A stretch of DNA of 64,000 bases from the NCBI GenBank assembly GCA_029582165.1, contig CM055874.1, forward strand, positions 48,645,269-48,709,268. The letters are read 5' to 3'. Below the pieces are notes generated by a model. It was given only the letters and a program-made list of their open reading frames with translations, was not told where the DNA came from and made no database searches. The number at the start of each line of letters is the position of its first letter. Positions within the stretch are counted from its first letter, which is position 1. The stretch comes from Portulaca oleracea. Taxonomy: Eukaryota; Streptophyta; Magnoliopsida; Caryophyllales; Portulacaceae. A program made the position numbers and the translations under genes. Below are positions 11,964 to 24,349 of the stretch, piece by piece.

Positions 11964-13909
11964 GGAGTTATAAGAAGAGTTTGGAGAATTAGCATTTCAT
12001 AGGAAGCATGACATGAATGTATGAAGTTTGGGTATAAATGTTGGGTATATGTGCCTCTTATGGTTTGAGATTGGGAATATGTGAAATTTGTTGGGATGGA
12101 TGTTGAGCATGAAGCTCCAAATGAGTATATGAAGTGTATATGTTTTCTTGTAGGAATGAAGTTATGTAAAAATCATGGGATAGTCCGATTTATAGGGGAA
12201 GTGCTGCCGAAATTTCTCCAGAATTTATAGAGCTTTAGTAGGAGAAAAAAAAAAAGGGGGTTGGTATTTGTGTGGGATGGAAAGCAAAGGATTATACTAA
12301 TAATTGTTCCATGCTTTAAGTGCGGCCAAGTTAATTCTTGGAATGAAGGAATTGAGTCGAACTCTAGTAACTTGCAAGGGGAGAGGAAGCACGCGTAGTG
12401 GTCTTTAAAGTAGAAACTTGGGTCCAACGAGTAGTATACGTATCGTTTGAGCCGTTTTAGTATCAGAAGTAGGTACCTATATATATATATATGATTCCCC
12501 GATCCTTGAACCAGCACGTGATAGTGTTTTTGAGAGTTAAGAGCGGCTACTAAACCCCAGATGACTAGAAGAATACGTAACCGGATAGTTGGCCACGTTG
12601 CCTTGACCTAGCTTGGGATGCGATATTCCGAGATATCAAGAGAACATACCAATTTCGATAACGCAGATTTGGATGTAATTCTATAGGAATTCACGTGAAG
12701 TGATAAAGGGAAGAAGTACGGTATACTTATCTTAATTGTTCAAAGAGTTTGAAGAGTCTAATAACAAAGGTCAATAAGGTAAAAAGGGTTCTTATGAACG
12801 TCGTACCCATGATAGAGGCTTTAACGCGAATACAAGGATTTTGACATTGGTTGTGGAAATACTGATAGTCACTTCTAATTCTGTATAAGGAACAACGTTA
12901 GGGGAGGAATAAAAAGGGAAGCAATAGAATTATGATGAAATTAGGAGATTAATATGGACTAGAGATTTATGACTAAGAACAAGACTAGGGGGGGGAAGCT
13001 GGACTGGAGGGATAAACTTATTACGTATATGGGTTTCCCAGAGGCATCCAATGAGATTGTGAGGTTTAGAAGTTTTGACCCCTTTTACACGTATACATGT
13101 ATCAAAATCCACCTAGCCTTTTCTTTTAACGAGCAAGCATTGTAAGCTTCAACCCTCCTCTGTATGGCTAACATACCTTGAGTTCATTGTTGAACCAAGT
13201 CTTATCTCACACTCATATTGTGCATCCTCCTATTAAAATTCATCTTTACCCTTGTAAGACTGCATTCAGCTTTGTCAATTCTAATCATTACTTATTCTCA
13301 AGAATTCCTAGGAGAGTTTATCATTGTTATCGACCAACCATTTTGGCTCATGAGTGTTATGTTTACTTCTATTTGACACCGTTTCCTTTCTCAATTTCCT
13401 TCTGGCAAGTGCCTTTCTTTTATCAGTTATCCACTCATTTACCAAGTGATGATGAACTACATCTATATTACCATGCTATCTATTTGGTCAGCTTTTCTCT
13501 TTTCCAAAGTAATTATTATTTTCCCAGTAAGCATCTACAGTTTATATCCAAGTTTTAACTTAAATAAAAGTTACTATTCGATCAATATCAATAACTTACC
13601 TTTTATACACCCCAAGCGACTATTGCCAACCATTCATTCATCCCCAATATTGATGTTCCTAATTCAAGAATCTTGACATACTTACCCAAATCCTTTCTCT
13701 CTGGAACTTGAAGGCTCTCCTTCCTTTATATGACGCTAAAAACTCCACAATACTTCTAAAAATTCACAGATTTGATTATCAAAAACTTACCCAAGATCTT
13801 TTTCTTCATATCAAGTTCATTTCAGTGTCACATATGGTTTTCCTTCTTCATGGAATCCTTATAATTATTATCCCTATCATTTATATTATCCCTTGTTAGC
13901 TACCCGCAT

Positions 13910-14242
13910 GAGAAGGTAGACCTTAGGTTGGACATCTTAATGTTGGGTATAGATTGGTTAAGCCTAACTCAAGCTCAGATTAGATGCGGAGAAGGAATAA
14001 TCATTCTTAGGAATGCCTCGGGAGTAGAGTTTTGTTTTATTGGGGACCTAAGAATAAATCAGTGTCTTATCCTAACCTACGTAAAGGCTCGGAAGCTGCT
14101 AGATCACGGGTGCAAGGGTTACCGGTGTTCAATTAGTAAAGATCCTAAGAATCCACTCAAGATAGAACAGATTCCAGTAGTGCGGGAATTCCCAGATGTT
14201 TTCCTGAGGAAGTTACAAAGTTACCCCGAGGAGGGAGATTGA
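13910..14242 (+). pseudogene. protease end and RT start scrap, unit 2
   Basis: Same remnant as in unit 1, with L-G-I-D-W-L-S and I-P-V-V-R-E-F-P-D-V-F. The canonical D of F-P-D-V-F is kept here, whereas unit 1 has Y. The frame is closed by a TGA at 14240-14242, a further decay step. Confidence 0.8.
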
Positions 14243-14292
14243 CTTCGTTCACGATTACTCCAACAGCAAGTTTCGGGGACGAAACTTCTTTT

Positions 14293-14305
14293 TAGGGGGG
14301 GAGGG
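14293..14305 (+). other. polypurine tract, unit 2
   Basis: AGGGGGGGAGGG directly precedes the LTR start TGTAAGACCC, as in unit 1. Confidence 0.85.
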
Positions 14306-17300
14306 TGTAAGACCCGCCCTAAACTCGTATTAATTAAGGCCTTAATCCCAATGATTAACGAAATTACGTTGTTCAAAATTTTCTTTCTTTTACGTTAATA
14401 TGGTTATTACTGTTATTATTATTTATTTTTTTATGCGTGACAAGTCTCGAACAAGGCGATGGCTAAATGGGTTGGAATTATGTTATCTTGGATTTAAAGT
14501 TATAAATATCATTATGAGTTTATGAATATTTTTACGATAAGTTATATAATTTATTTTATTATCCTCGATTTTACGCTTTTAACCGAGGAATGTTATATCA
14601 ATTTTAATGTCCCTTTCGATCACGATTTATGTCATCCAACCTTCCTAATTACATTTTATTGTTCAATTTATTTTATTAGTGTTATCCTATCAATTTATTT
14701 TATGTGGTTCAATACTAGTTAATTTTTACCCAATTTAATTCCAAGTAATTTTATTTAGGTTTACAACTAAACTACTTTATCAAGTTTTATATCTATTAAT
14801 TTTATTTAGTCAATACCAATTATTTTATCTAGCTTAATTTTAATTACCTTTGTCTAGCCTAATTACCAATTGGATAAGTTAATTAGTTTAAGAGGGTTTT
14901 TTTTTATAAAGGGGTTAAGTTAGAATGTGTTTATTCCAACTTCATTTCAGACACTCATTTTTATTTCAACTCAACTCAAGCCCTTCCCCCTCTTCCTCTC
15001 TCCCACTTCGGCCGAGCAGCAGGGGCCAGCCCACTGCTGGGTTTTTCCGGCACCGGCGAGGTACCCAGCCTCCGTCCAAGGTGGCCGCCGCCACCACTCT
15101 TCCTCCCTCTTGTGTTTTCTCCAATTTTATCTTCAAGGATAACCTCTCAAAACCCCCAATTTCAATTTCTCTAAACCCTAATCTGAAAATCTATGTTTTA
15201 TATATGTTTCCTTTGTAATTTCTATTTCTTTTACTCTCTTTTATCTTGAATTTCAAGTATGGCTTTGTTTTGGTTAAGTTAGGGTTTAAGTTCTAAATGT
15301 ATGCATGTATATTTCTAAGTGTTTGTGAGGTTTTATGGTTGGATTCATGGTGAATGATGAATATATGTTGTTGCATGTGGGTTTCTTGAAAGAATTTGAG
15401 TATATAATGGCTGAGTTTATGTTTTGAGATTATGAATTAAGTGTTATTATGTTTAATTTGGGTGAATTAGTGAGGTTTTGATACAAAAGTTCAAGAATGT
15501 GTCCTTTATGTTGAGTTTATGTTTAATCCATGGATGCATGTGGTTTTTAGGGCCTTTGATGAATGGATTTTCAAGGTTTATATTCTGGAAATATGAAGGA
15601 TTAAAGTTTATATGGGATTTGATTGTGTTTTGATATGATTAAGGGTGAAAAACCAAGTTAAAAACTGGAATTTTCGGTAAATAAAGGTTCTGTTTCGATT
15701 CTGGAAATTTACAGAGGAATGAAAGTGGGATTTTAGGTCAGATTTTACTCCATTTGATAGCTTAAAGTGTTAGCAAACCATAGGCTTTGGAATTTCGAGA
15801 ATCCGACATGTGTAGCCCGAGATATGAGCGAAACCGTGAAGGGATGCAAAGTATATACGATTCTGAGTCAGTAACTTGAGGATTATTTTCCGTCTATTTA
15901 GAGATTTTATTGGTTCCAGCGGTAAACATAAACGTTTTAGGTTCCCTTTTAAGCTTTCCGAAAATGTATGGTTTGCGTTCGTCCGATATTTGGAGTGCAA
16001 GATGTAGGGTCGGAAGTGAAGCATGTCAGATGAGTTTCTGCCCAGAAAATGTTTTATAAATTTGAGATTTTGTTATCCAATTCCAATCATGTAAGGGATT
16101 CTAATTGTTTAGAGACTCTTTGGTCAATATTAGAATATTCAAGAGATGTTTTCTAATTAGAAAATGCTATCTTTTGGAGGTTAATGTCACTTATCAAAGT
16201 TATGTTATCTTAGTTGAGGTTGAAAGATTAAGTTACATAATGAAATAATCGACTTTAAGATTGGATTGTGGATTGCATCATTAGTATAAGAGCCCTTTGA
16301 AGTATAATGATCCGGGGACTTATTCCTTCTCTAATGCATAATTCCAATTCACCTTTCAAACACTTCCAAAATCCAAAAATCCATCGTTATAAAGTCTTCT
16401 TCGTCGCTTGACGATATATCAGAAAAATCAAGAACTCTCTAATTTCCATTCCAGCCTTTCATTCCTAAATTCTCCATATTCCATCAATATGATCTCTTCA
16501 AATCATTCTATAAGTTAAGCTATTCATCGTTTACTTCCAAGCCTTTATGAGTTTCGTATCAAAAGATCAAACCGAAAGTTTTAGTTTCTTAACTTCTGTT
16601 TCTGTCCGGGCTGTTTTTCAAGCCCTTCCCTTCATTTTTGGACTTCGATCCTGTTGACAAGGTTGTAGAACTTAATTTTCCCTATTCCGGGAAGTACTCA
16701 TTTGTTTAATTCCGAGTTTTCTAGCCCGAGTTATGCTAAAAATCCTATTTCTTAAAGACCTGAAATTTTCTTTCTAAGTTATTACGTTCGTAGTTTCTAT
16801 TTTACTTAACGTTTGAAACTCACTAAGAACCCTCTTTGGTTCTCAATTTCTACACTTCTTATATTAGTTCCCAAGTCACCCAAGCCGTCCCGAGCTCGAG
16901 GCACGCCACCAAGTTTTCCTACTACTCAAGGTACGCGAATTGTCCAACTTTTCGCTCCTTATTATCATTTAATGTTTTCAGGGTTATTTTAAGTTGTGCT
17001 TAAATGTTTATGTTACGGTTTTAAAGGGTCCCATTTTATGTTTTCTTTGTGCTAGTTACTTATAGGTGCTAGCTCTCTTTTTATGTATGATACTCCTGAT
17101 CAGAGTGTCCGGACCTGGCCAGAGTCGACTGTTCAACAGTCACCCATTCCAAACTTCGATCGGTTTGGGCATACGCGTGTGTGAGATGCATTGCATCGAT
17201 CGTAGGGGACCAAATTCTTATGTTTAGCATCTATCTTACCTTTCATACTTTATCTTTTATATCGTCGAATTCAAACTATTTTTGTTATGTTTGTTATCCC

Positions 17301-17809
17301 GTTCCCCGGTTTCTAAATGATTTTAAACGCCGGCACTAAAACCATTTTCGAACGGTTTGACGTGTTGGAGGTTCGTGTACTGAGTGTTTCCCAACTCACT
17401 TTGCGTATGTTTTCAATGTTTTGTTTTTAGGCGGTCCGAGCTCCCAAAGTAAAGACAAGGATAAGCAGAGGTAGAACTTCCACGTGCAGGGTAGTCTTAA
17501 AGGGCGGATTTGGCCGACCTCGGTGGTCTTCATGGTTCCAAAGATTAGTTTGCATTGGAGAAAGTTTAATATATATATATATTTCTTTGATGGGTGTATA
17601 AAATGTAATATATATGGTTTTGGTGATTATTTATGTATGGGTTTAAGTGTAGTATTCACTTGGTGGTTTATGTATATGTTGGTGGTTGGTTTGCCTTGTC
17701 CCGAGTGGGGACGGCGATAATACCTCAACCCTGGTGCTCCGCTGCGCTAATCACAGGTTTAATTGATGGTTTAGGTTAATCTTGTGGTTAAGGGTTTTGG
17801 GGTGTTACA
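14306..17809 (+). repeat. LTR copy C, full length (3504 bp)
   Basis: Colinear with copy B at high identity. The start reads TGTAAGACCC, one base shorter than TGTAACGACC of copy B. It ends GTGTTACA at 17809, after which unrelated sequence begins. One arm of the hairpin conserved in copies A and B carries a substitution here (17341-17360). Confidence 0.9.
14905..14911 (+). promoter_or_regulatory. putative LTR TATA box, copy C
   Basis: TATAAAG at the position equivalent to 9038 in copy B. Confidence 0.5.
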
Positions 17810-17967
17810 GGTGGAGTCGATAAAGGCTCATTAGTGCTCATTCGGTCGGATTTGCTTGTTTTTCCTTGTCATGGTACGTTTCTTCTTTAGGTCCCGACCT
17901 AGGATCGTTAGCCACGATGATGCTCCTCAGCTTTGGGGTGTCACGAAATGGTGAACGGGACGTTCTT

Positions 17968-19256
17968 TCACGCCAGTTGATAGCACCAATGGTGGTAGCG
18001 AGCCCGTTTCTTCCAATATTTGATAGCACCAATAGTGGAGATTCGGTTACGGGCAGGTGCTTCCTTTCCAGCCTGTTTCTTCCAATATTTGATCCACGAT
18101 TCAATCACCGACCCTTGGAGATGGGTAAGGTCGGGAATTTCACACGGAGGAAGAGGAATGTCTTGAAGATGCCCCATTTGCCGCATGACTCGATCGGGGA
18201 AATAATATGTCAGCCCCGTAAGGCCAAGCAGATCGAGTGAGGTGGGCCGTCTTACGAGAGTGGCTCGAGAAGCATGGAACTTTCCACCATTGAACCCACC
18301 AACGGATTTCCTTGTGATTCTTGAGGAAAATGACCCACTCATCAAAATTGCGGCGGTGTCTAACTTCCTTTTGCGTTGGCAAAAGTTCGCCAGTTCCGAA
18401 GAGGTGATGGGAGAGAAGACCATGTCTAAATGCTCCATAAGCCACATCTACGGGTGAAAGAAGGAAAGTGAGAATTTTGGTTGCACAAAAAAAAATATAT
18501 TACAACCAAAACAAAAAAAAGGGAGAAAAACCGACACATGATTCCACATGGATTACTCGGATAATCCATGCAAAATCAAAAAAAAATATAGAAATAAAAA
18601 GAATAAAAGGAAAAGAAGAAGTGTCGATACTCACTTGAAGAGCGAGAGGACTTCCGTGAAAGGTCTGCGTTGTAGCCCATGAATCGAGACCAAGGAGTGT
18701 CTCAGCAATCATCATTGGAGCAGGATTATAACCTCGGGACATCTCATCTACGACATGGATGAGAGAGATAGGTGCAAAACCCAAACCACCATGGTAAATT
18801 AAAAATTCGGAAAGAATGCAAAAGACCAAACCTCGCACTCGCAACGCCGGGTTGGGTCTAAGGGCCTCAGGTGATTCGAAGAATTCCACTAGAGCTTACA
18901 AATCAACTTTGTTGCCGACCAAGATGTGTCTTAATGCTCTATGATTGAAGCTCATTAATTCCTCGAATTTTTCATGATGGTTGTGAGCAAGGGAATGAGT
19001 TGTTGGTGGAGCATAGAGATCGAACTTGAACATGCAAGCCCACTCTTCAGGAAGAGGGCACAATTCGTTCCAGGAAAAGCGAAAGATATGGAACTTGGGG
19101 TCCCAAAAGGTCAGGGCCGCTTTGAGGAACACCCAGTCGATTTTCACTTGCTTTAAGCTCAAAATCAGGGACAAATTGTAGTAAGTGAGGAGTCTTTTTC
19201 GGGTTTGGTAAGTGTGTTCATCCATGAATTAAGTTTCCTTTCGAAGGCCATGATTG
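17968..19256 (-). pseudogene. DUF7745-like (plant-mobile-domain-related) gene, broken
   Basis: Read right to left, one block contains F-L-K-A-A-L-T-F-W-D-P-K-F-H-I-F-R-F and E-L-C-P-L-P-E-E (19225-18896). A second has R-G-L-V-F-C-I-L and G-Y-N-P-A-P-M-M-I-A-E-T-L-L-G-L-D (18889-18620), ending at a GT donor. A third has W-L-M-E-H-L-D, I-R-W-W-V-Q-W-W and G-L-T-Y-Y-F-P-D-R-V-M-R-Q (18447-18030). Their order and wording match the DUF7745 proteins that plant Tat-type retrotransposons often carry, as I recall that family. Blocks fall in different frames, partly from introns and partly from frameshifts, so the copy is dead. It lies antisense to the gypsy pol and just right of the tandem insertion. 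The molecular role of the family is unknown. Confidence 0.55.
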
Positions 19257-19924
19257 CAAGTTGGAGAAGAAAGTTTGAAAGGGAGCAAGATTGGGAGGAA
19301 ATCTCAAAATGACAAGGCAAGCTTAAATAGCTACGGTTCTGTCCAGTGCACAGTTGCTCAACTGGATGAAGGGGATATACATGGCGTCCGGAAACACGCA
19401 TTCGGATGAACCGCGATGCCTGGCACCTGTAGGCCGACCGGCCACTACACAGAGGGGATGAACTCGTTTGTGAGTTCACATCCCTACGTGCATGCATCCA
19501 GAGGAAAACATACGCGTTTGTGCATGGGTTTCTACGTGTTTGCATAGTATTTTATTTTTCCTTTATTTATTAGTGTAAAAATGTAATTTTACATTTAGAA
19601 ATTGTAATTTCTGTTGTACATTATTCTTTTTAATATTTCTCCTTTGTAAACAGTCAGAGGTTGACCTAAAATAAATAAAAATGGGAGCTTGCATGTCGCA
19701 TTATTAGAGAGTCAAAATCACTTAAAATCGAGTTTGCCTGATTGCATTTAACTACGCTTTTCTTTACTACATGGCACTTCTTTTACACTGCAAAAAAAAA
19801 AAAGAGAAAGAAAAGAGAAAGAAAAGAAAAAGAAGGGAAAGCCTTGCCGCAATGCCTAAAAGTTCCCACCGAAGCTGCCGCTACCGAACAAGCTCCTGGC
19901 AGCCGCATCAGCAAAAGAGTCCGA
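19257..19924. other. spacer between the two antisense pseudogenes
   Basis: No supported gene. It contains an A/G-rich homopurine run at about 19790-19842 (plus strand) and a stretch upstream of the DUF7745-like gene that may be its leader. A minus-strand frame at 19165-19545 has no recognisable domain. Confidence 0.5.
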
Positions 19925-22118
19925 CTATGGGTCGTCTTGAGTACCAGAAGGACCAGATAGGAATTGGCTAGAACGCATACTATGAAAACCAAAGTCTGGA
20001 TAACCCTGGCTGAAGCCAGGGGGCTGGCTGTAAGGGACAATGGATTGAGCATGATACTGAGGCGCCCATGGACTAGGCACTTTCTCCATTGAACCTTGGA
20101 ATCCAGTAGATTCCGAACACTCTTCCATCATGAACTCTGGGATATCAGGACACCTTCGCCGCGAAGAGCTGACATAGGGATCGCATGGCACACTCAGCAG
20201 ATTTTGATCCTTGCGCCTAGATGGTCCTGCCCCTGGATCTCCGCGCAAACTTCTACTATTTGTTTCTCCTGCTGAAGAGTGGCGAGTAGGACGTCTAGAC
20301 AAGCTCCCAGAGCATGGAAAACTCATATGGGAGTGAGCTTCACTGTCTTCATCCCCAGCAGCCAGCATCGGACCCCGATATTGGCCATTTTCGAAATTCT
20401 GATCAATGAACTCCCGAGCCATGATGCCTTCCCTTAATAGAACGCGTATATGGGCATACGCTTGTTGCTCGAAAGGAAGATCCATAAGAATCAATGATGC
20501 AGAATAAAGGGTGGTCAAGAATGTAACCTACCGGATTTGCATCAAAGAACTGCAACACTTCATGATCGTTAGGCACGAGTGGGATGAATCCAAACAACAT
20601 ATCTTCATCGCCGGCCTGCTCAGGTTCCTCTACATGTTGGTCCAGAAGAGGATCATAATATCCTCCCAGCTACATAAGGACGAACATCATTAGGATGCCA
20701 GAAATTCACAGTGTTAATACAGAAAACAAAAGAAATGCAAAAACCTGAGCAAAAGCAAGGCGTCCTCTATGCTGAAGAGCCGCTTCTTCCAAGTCATCCG
20801 TCGGTACCACAAAATTGACCGCTGGTTCACCAGCCATCAGCCGAGCTATTTCATCCACCGCCAAGGCTTGCCTATCAAAGATAAGCTCGGGAGGATCCAT
20901 GGGAACTCTGGGAGGCCATTCCCCAGTATGTTAAAAGAAGAAGTGTTCCGGCCCCCAAATAGAAGGTGAGACCAGAAGGACCCTCTAACAACAAGCGAGG
21001 CTCGCTTACTTCCCTGGCAAGGCGAATATCATAATGAAGGTCCTCCGCATTATATCCATTCCACGGGAACCGGACAATGTCCTCCTGTAGCAACAATCAT
21101 CACCAAAGGCCCGAAAGGAGAAAAGTACGGTAACAAAAGAAAAAAATGCAAGACATACCGGTCTAAGGTTGTCAATAACCCTTCTAAGCCCGTTCAGGTC
21201 CTTGAAATGGAATTTTGACCGATGGTAGCCTGATGCTTCTGACCATCGCCGAGCAGCCGGAACGCGCATATCGCCATTGTTGGTCCCACCAACTGCAGGA
21301 AGGAAATAGGCCATAACCCATACCTGCACACCAGGGAAGGGTCTTAGAGAAAAAGAAATTTGCATCTTACAAATTTCTAAATAGAAAAATCTTGGAGCAT
21401 ACCTCCAAAACTCGCCAAAGGCTGCTCCCTAGGTTGAGCCTCTTAGCCTCCGTCGCCCTTGTACGCGCCACTGTGTCACAACCGGTGGGTCAGCAAACAA
21501 CCTGCATTCCCCTGACCAAATGGGCATAAGCAGCAGCTGCCCAGTTGAAAAGTCTCATCTCGCCGAAATTCAGGAGGTGATGCGCCCAGGAGAGAGTGAT
21601 TGTGTCTCCAGGGTTTGCAAAAATTGTTGCATTGACGAAGTGCACCAGCACAATGAATTGACGCTGAGGAAGAGGAAGGCTCCCAAATCCTTCACTTTTT
21701 ATAACGGCCGCCAGATGCGAGTACCGCAGGCCGCCAATTCGCCCCGCTAGCGCAATAACAGGTTGCAAAAGCACATGAACGCGAGGGTCAACATCCTTCT
21801 GAAACTCCAGTAGCTGGCAGCCCTAGCTAGGACCTGTAATCATCACGAAGTCAAAAGGAGTAAGCATCATCTCTCTGACTGGAAGGTGAAACGAGTTTGT
21901 GGAATCCCAAAAGCGCTCCACGATAGCTTGGCCGCATGTCCTCTTGTTGCTGCGGATCTTCCATGCCCTCAGGCAGTCTAGAAAATGGCCAAAACCAGCA
22001 TCCCTCACGACACTCAAATAAAATGCGCCCACTTTCACATGGAAGGACAAGGTTATTACACCTTGAATACTCCCACATGCCTTGAAGGAGTCTTCCTACA
22101 ATAAAGTCAAAAGAAGAA

Positions 22119-22466
22119 TGATAGAGATACATATTAATATATTTAGGAATAATAATTAAATATTTTATATGTTTTAGTTTCCTATTCTTGTTAGAAATAT
22201 TATAGTTTCCTAGTTTGATTAGGAATATAACTCTAGTTTCCTATTTCTATTAGGTTTAGTATTAGGTGAGTTGTTTACCTATAAATAAGGGCTTTGCTAG
22301 CCTTTATGAAACACATTACATTGATATTGAATATTGAATACATACAATTCTTACTGATTATGCACGGGGATGCTAATCTTTTCCTGAATTCAGCACGGGG
22401 ATGCTGAATTCTATGGGGATGTTGAATTCGTATCTTTAGCTTTTATTTATTTCCCGTTCTCTACCA
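22119..22466 (+). repeat. 5' LTR (348 bp) of the small element
   Basis: It has TATAAATA at 22280-22287, followed by a transcribed-looking segment with repeated short GCACGGGGATGCTGAATTC phrases. It is about 15 bp shorter than the 3' LTR because one of these phrases is reduced. Confidence 0.9.
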
Positions 22467-22469
22467 AAT

Positions 22470-22481
22470 TGGTATCAGAGC
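22470..22481 (+). other. primer-binding site, tRNA-iMet type
   Basis: TGGTATCAGAGC, three bases after the 5' LTR end. Confidence 0.9.
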
Positions 22482-23077
22482 AAGTTCTCGATTCCAAGCA
22501 CTCACCTAAATTTTTTTTTCTTTTCCTTTTCCGCTGCCAAACTTTCAAAAAAAACAAAAAGAAAACCCCATCTGCCCAGAAAAAAAAACCTAGCCACTGT
22601 CCCTCGCCTGAAACCACCACGCACCACCACCGATCACCGACCGCCGACAACCTCCCGGCCACCCGCCAGGTCCGACGACCCTCGTACCACCGCGACCGCC
22701 ACCACCCGCACAGAAACCCTAAAATCCCCCAATTTCGCAAACCCTAATCTGCGAAATTCTCAATTCTCAAACCCTAATTCCCCAAATTCGTCCTCAATTC
22801 GTCCACCCACTTCAAATTGCCTTCACCCATCAAATTCCTACTCAATTTCGCCCAAAACCCCTCAACCAATTCTACTCAACCAGCCCTAGATTGCTTGCAA
22901 TTGGCCTGGCCCCGCTATAAACCCTAAATCGTGAAAGTTGGCACACTGCTTGTCGTTTCCGCTTGGTGGTACTCCCCATGTCGAGATCCCTTAGAGAAGT
23001 TTTGTACTCTGTTTGAGGTATTCTCTCCGCCGAGAAATCCCTGAAGGTCTCGGGGATGACTGTCACAATGGGCTTGA

Positions 23078-23458
23078 ATGTTTCCTAAAACAAAGATGCT
23101 TCGACGTAATCAAGCACGTGAAGCAAACAAGGAAAACTGTGACAAAAGAATCGGTGAAAAGATGGACACTTTGAAGAAAGAGAGTGAGGAAGATCGCTTC
23201 GAACTTGACAAAAGAATTACCCCTTGGCTAGATAATTTTCGGGAGTCACTTAAGGAAATGATTCATGAGATCGTGAGGGAACTCATGAGTCATGAAAGTT
23301 CTAGTCAGGAAGAAGGAAAGGAAGTGAGTCCTCCATCTACTATAAGTTATGTCCAATCTTCAACTCATACTGAGGGTGAGCAAATTCATTCCAATGCGAA
23401 CTTACTTGATTTACCTCTTGATTTATCTATTCATCCTATATCCAATGTTGGGATTTGA
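23078..23458 (+). CDS. gag-like coiled-coil frame of the small element
   Basis: A 126-residue frame, rich in Lys and Glu, with a heptad-like charged helix over residues 10-75 (KKESEEDRFELDKRI and similar) and a Ser/Thr-rich tail. The position just after the leader is where gag starts in gypsy elements, and an N-terminal coiled coil is common there. No zinc knuckle or capsid motif is seen. It may be a gag remnant or a conserved packaging segment, and whether it is translated is unknown. Confidence 0.4.
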   Translation: MFPKTKMLRRNQAREANKENCDKRIGEKMDTLKKESEEDRFELDKRITPWLDNFRESLKEMIHEIVRELMSHESSSQEEGKEVSPPSTISYVQSSTHTEGEQIHSNANLLDLPLDLSIHPISNVGI

Positions 23459-23498
23459 TATTGTCCGAAGGTACTTTTGAACCTCCTATGTTTTCAGG

Positions 23499-24005
23499 TT
23501 GTGCCCTAGGTTGTCCTACAACTTCAGAGATTATGCACCTAGTTTGCCTCCTATTATGTCCTTTGTTGTTAATGGTGAAGATGTTGAAGCAGTTCTTGAA
23601 GACGAGTACTCAGCCGCTACTCATGACCACCGGATCTTGGCTACTTCTCAAAATTTTCTATTTTGGCATCCGGGTAAACATGTAGAGATGTCAAGAGAAA
23701 AATTCGACTGTGTGGATTTATTTATCCTTGATGAATTTTTCACTTGCAAGAAGCGACATCCCCTCCTCGAATTACTACTTTCTCGGGAGAAGTTGAGAGT
23801 TGTGCAAATTTTTCATCTTTATTATGAAGTGGATATGCTCTTCTTCCGTAGGATTGTGATCTTTCTACGACTCTACAAAATTCGAGGGCATGTTTTTTGC
23901 AATTGGGGGATCTCTTGCATTGATTTTCTGGCTATGTTTCTTCATGCAAACGCTTCGGAGGAATGTTTCTTTCAAGCCGGGGAGAATGATAGAGATACAT
24001 ATTAA
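23499..24005 (+). CDS. unrecognised 168-codon frame of the small element
   Basis: The frame lies between the gag-like segment and the 3' LTR and overlaps the first 19 bases of that LTR. It is rich in aromatic and hydrophobic residues, with two cysteine-containing stretches, and shows no RT, integrase or protease motif. Its final residues come from the polypurine tract and LTR start, so the natural end, if any, is unclear. No function is assigned. Confidence 0.3.
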   Translation: MCPRLSYNFRDYAPSLPPIMSFVVNGEDVEAVLEDEYSAATHDHRILATSQNFLFWHPGKHVEMSREKFDCVDLFILDEFFTCKKRHPLLELLLSREKLRVVQIFHLYYEVDMLFFRRIVIFLRLYKIRGHVFCNWGISCIDFLAMFLHANASEECFFQAGENDRDTY

Positions 24006-24349
24006 TATATTTAGGAATAATAATTAGATATTTTATATGTTTTAGTTTCCTATTCTTGTTAGGATTATTATAGTTTCCTAGTTTGATTAGGAATATAACT
24101 CGAGTTTCCTATTTCTATTAGGTTTAGTATTAGGCGGGTTGTTTACCTATAAATAAGGGCTTTGCTAGCCTTTATGAAACACATTACATTGACATTGAAT
24201 ATTGAATACATACAATTCTTACTGATTATGCACGGGGATGCTAATCTTTTCCTGAATTCAGCACGGGGATGCTGAATTCTCCTCTTGAATTCAACACAGA
24301 GATGTTGAATTCGTATCTTTAGCTTTTATTTATTTCCCGTTCTCTATCA
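23987..24349 (+). repeat. 3' LTR (363 bp) of the small element
   Basis: High identity to 22119-22466, with TATAAATA at 24149-24156. It carries an extra GAATTC-bounded phrase near its end compared with the 5' LTR. Confidence 0.92.

Larger units (their letters stand above)
11948..14305 (+). other. internal region, unit 2
   Basis: The 2358-bp region is near-identical to 6084-8436, differing by scattered substitutions and short indels. It has the same content: no gag, RT or integrase, an unexplained 126-codon frame at 13178-13558, and a protease/RT-linker scrap near its end. Confidence 0.85.
5607..17809 (+). mobile_element. tandem non-autonomous gypsy element (LTR-internal-LTR-internal-LTR)
   Basis: Two near-identical units of about 5.86 kb follow each other and share the central LTR. 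The order is a truncated LTR (5607-6083), internal (6084-8436), LTR (8437-11947), internal (11948-14305), LTR (14306-17809). Each full LTR begins TGTAA and ends GTTACA. Each internal region starts four bases before a tRNA-iMet primer-binding site and ends in a purine-rich tract. The 2.35-kb internal region lacks gag and most of pol, so this is a LARD-like derivative of a chromovirus-type gypsy (inference from the primer site, polypurine tract and long LTRs). The right end meets unrelated sequence at 17810. No TSD can be read because the left LTR is truncated. Confidence 0.9.
22119..24349 (+). mobile_element. complete small non-autonomous LTR retrotransposon
   Basis: Two LTRs (22119-22466 and 23987-24349) begin TGATAGAGA and end TCTCTA(C/T)CA. 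A perfect 5-bp TSD, AAGAA, flanks the element (22114-22118 and 24350-24354). A tRNA-iMet primer site lies at 22470 and a purine-rich GGGGAGAA precedes the right LTR. At 2231 bp with no RT or integrase, it depends on another element. It sits in intron 1 of the antisense PMD pseudogene, in opposite orientation, 19 bp upstream of the exon 2 acceptor. The primer and polypurine sites are of the gypsy type, but the parent family is not identified. Confidence 0.92.
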
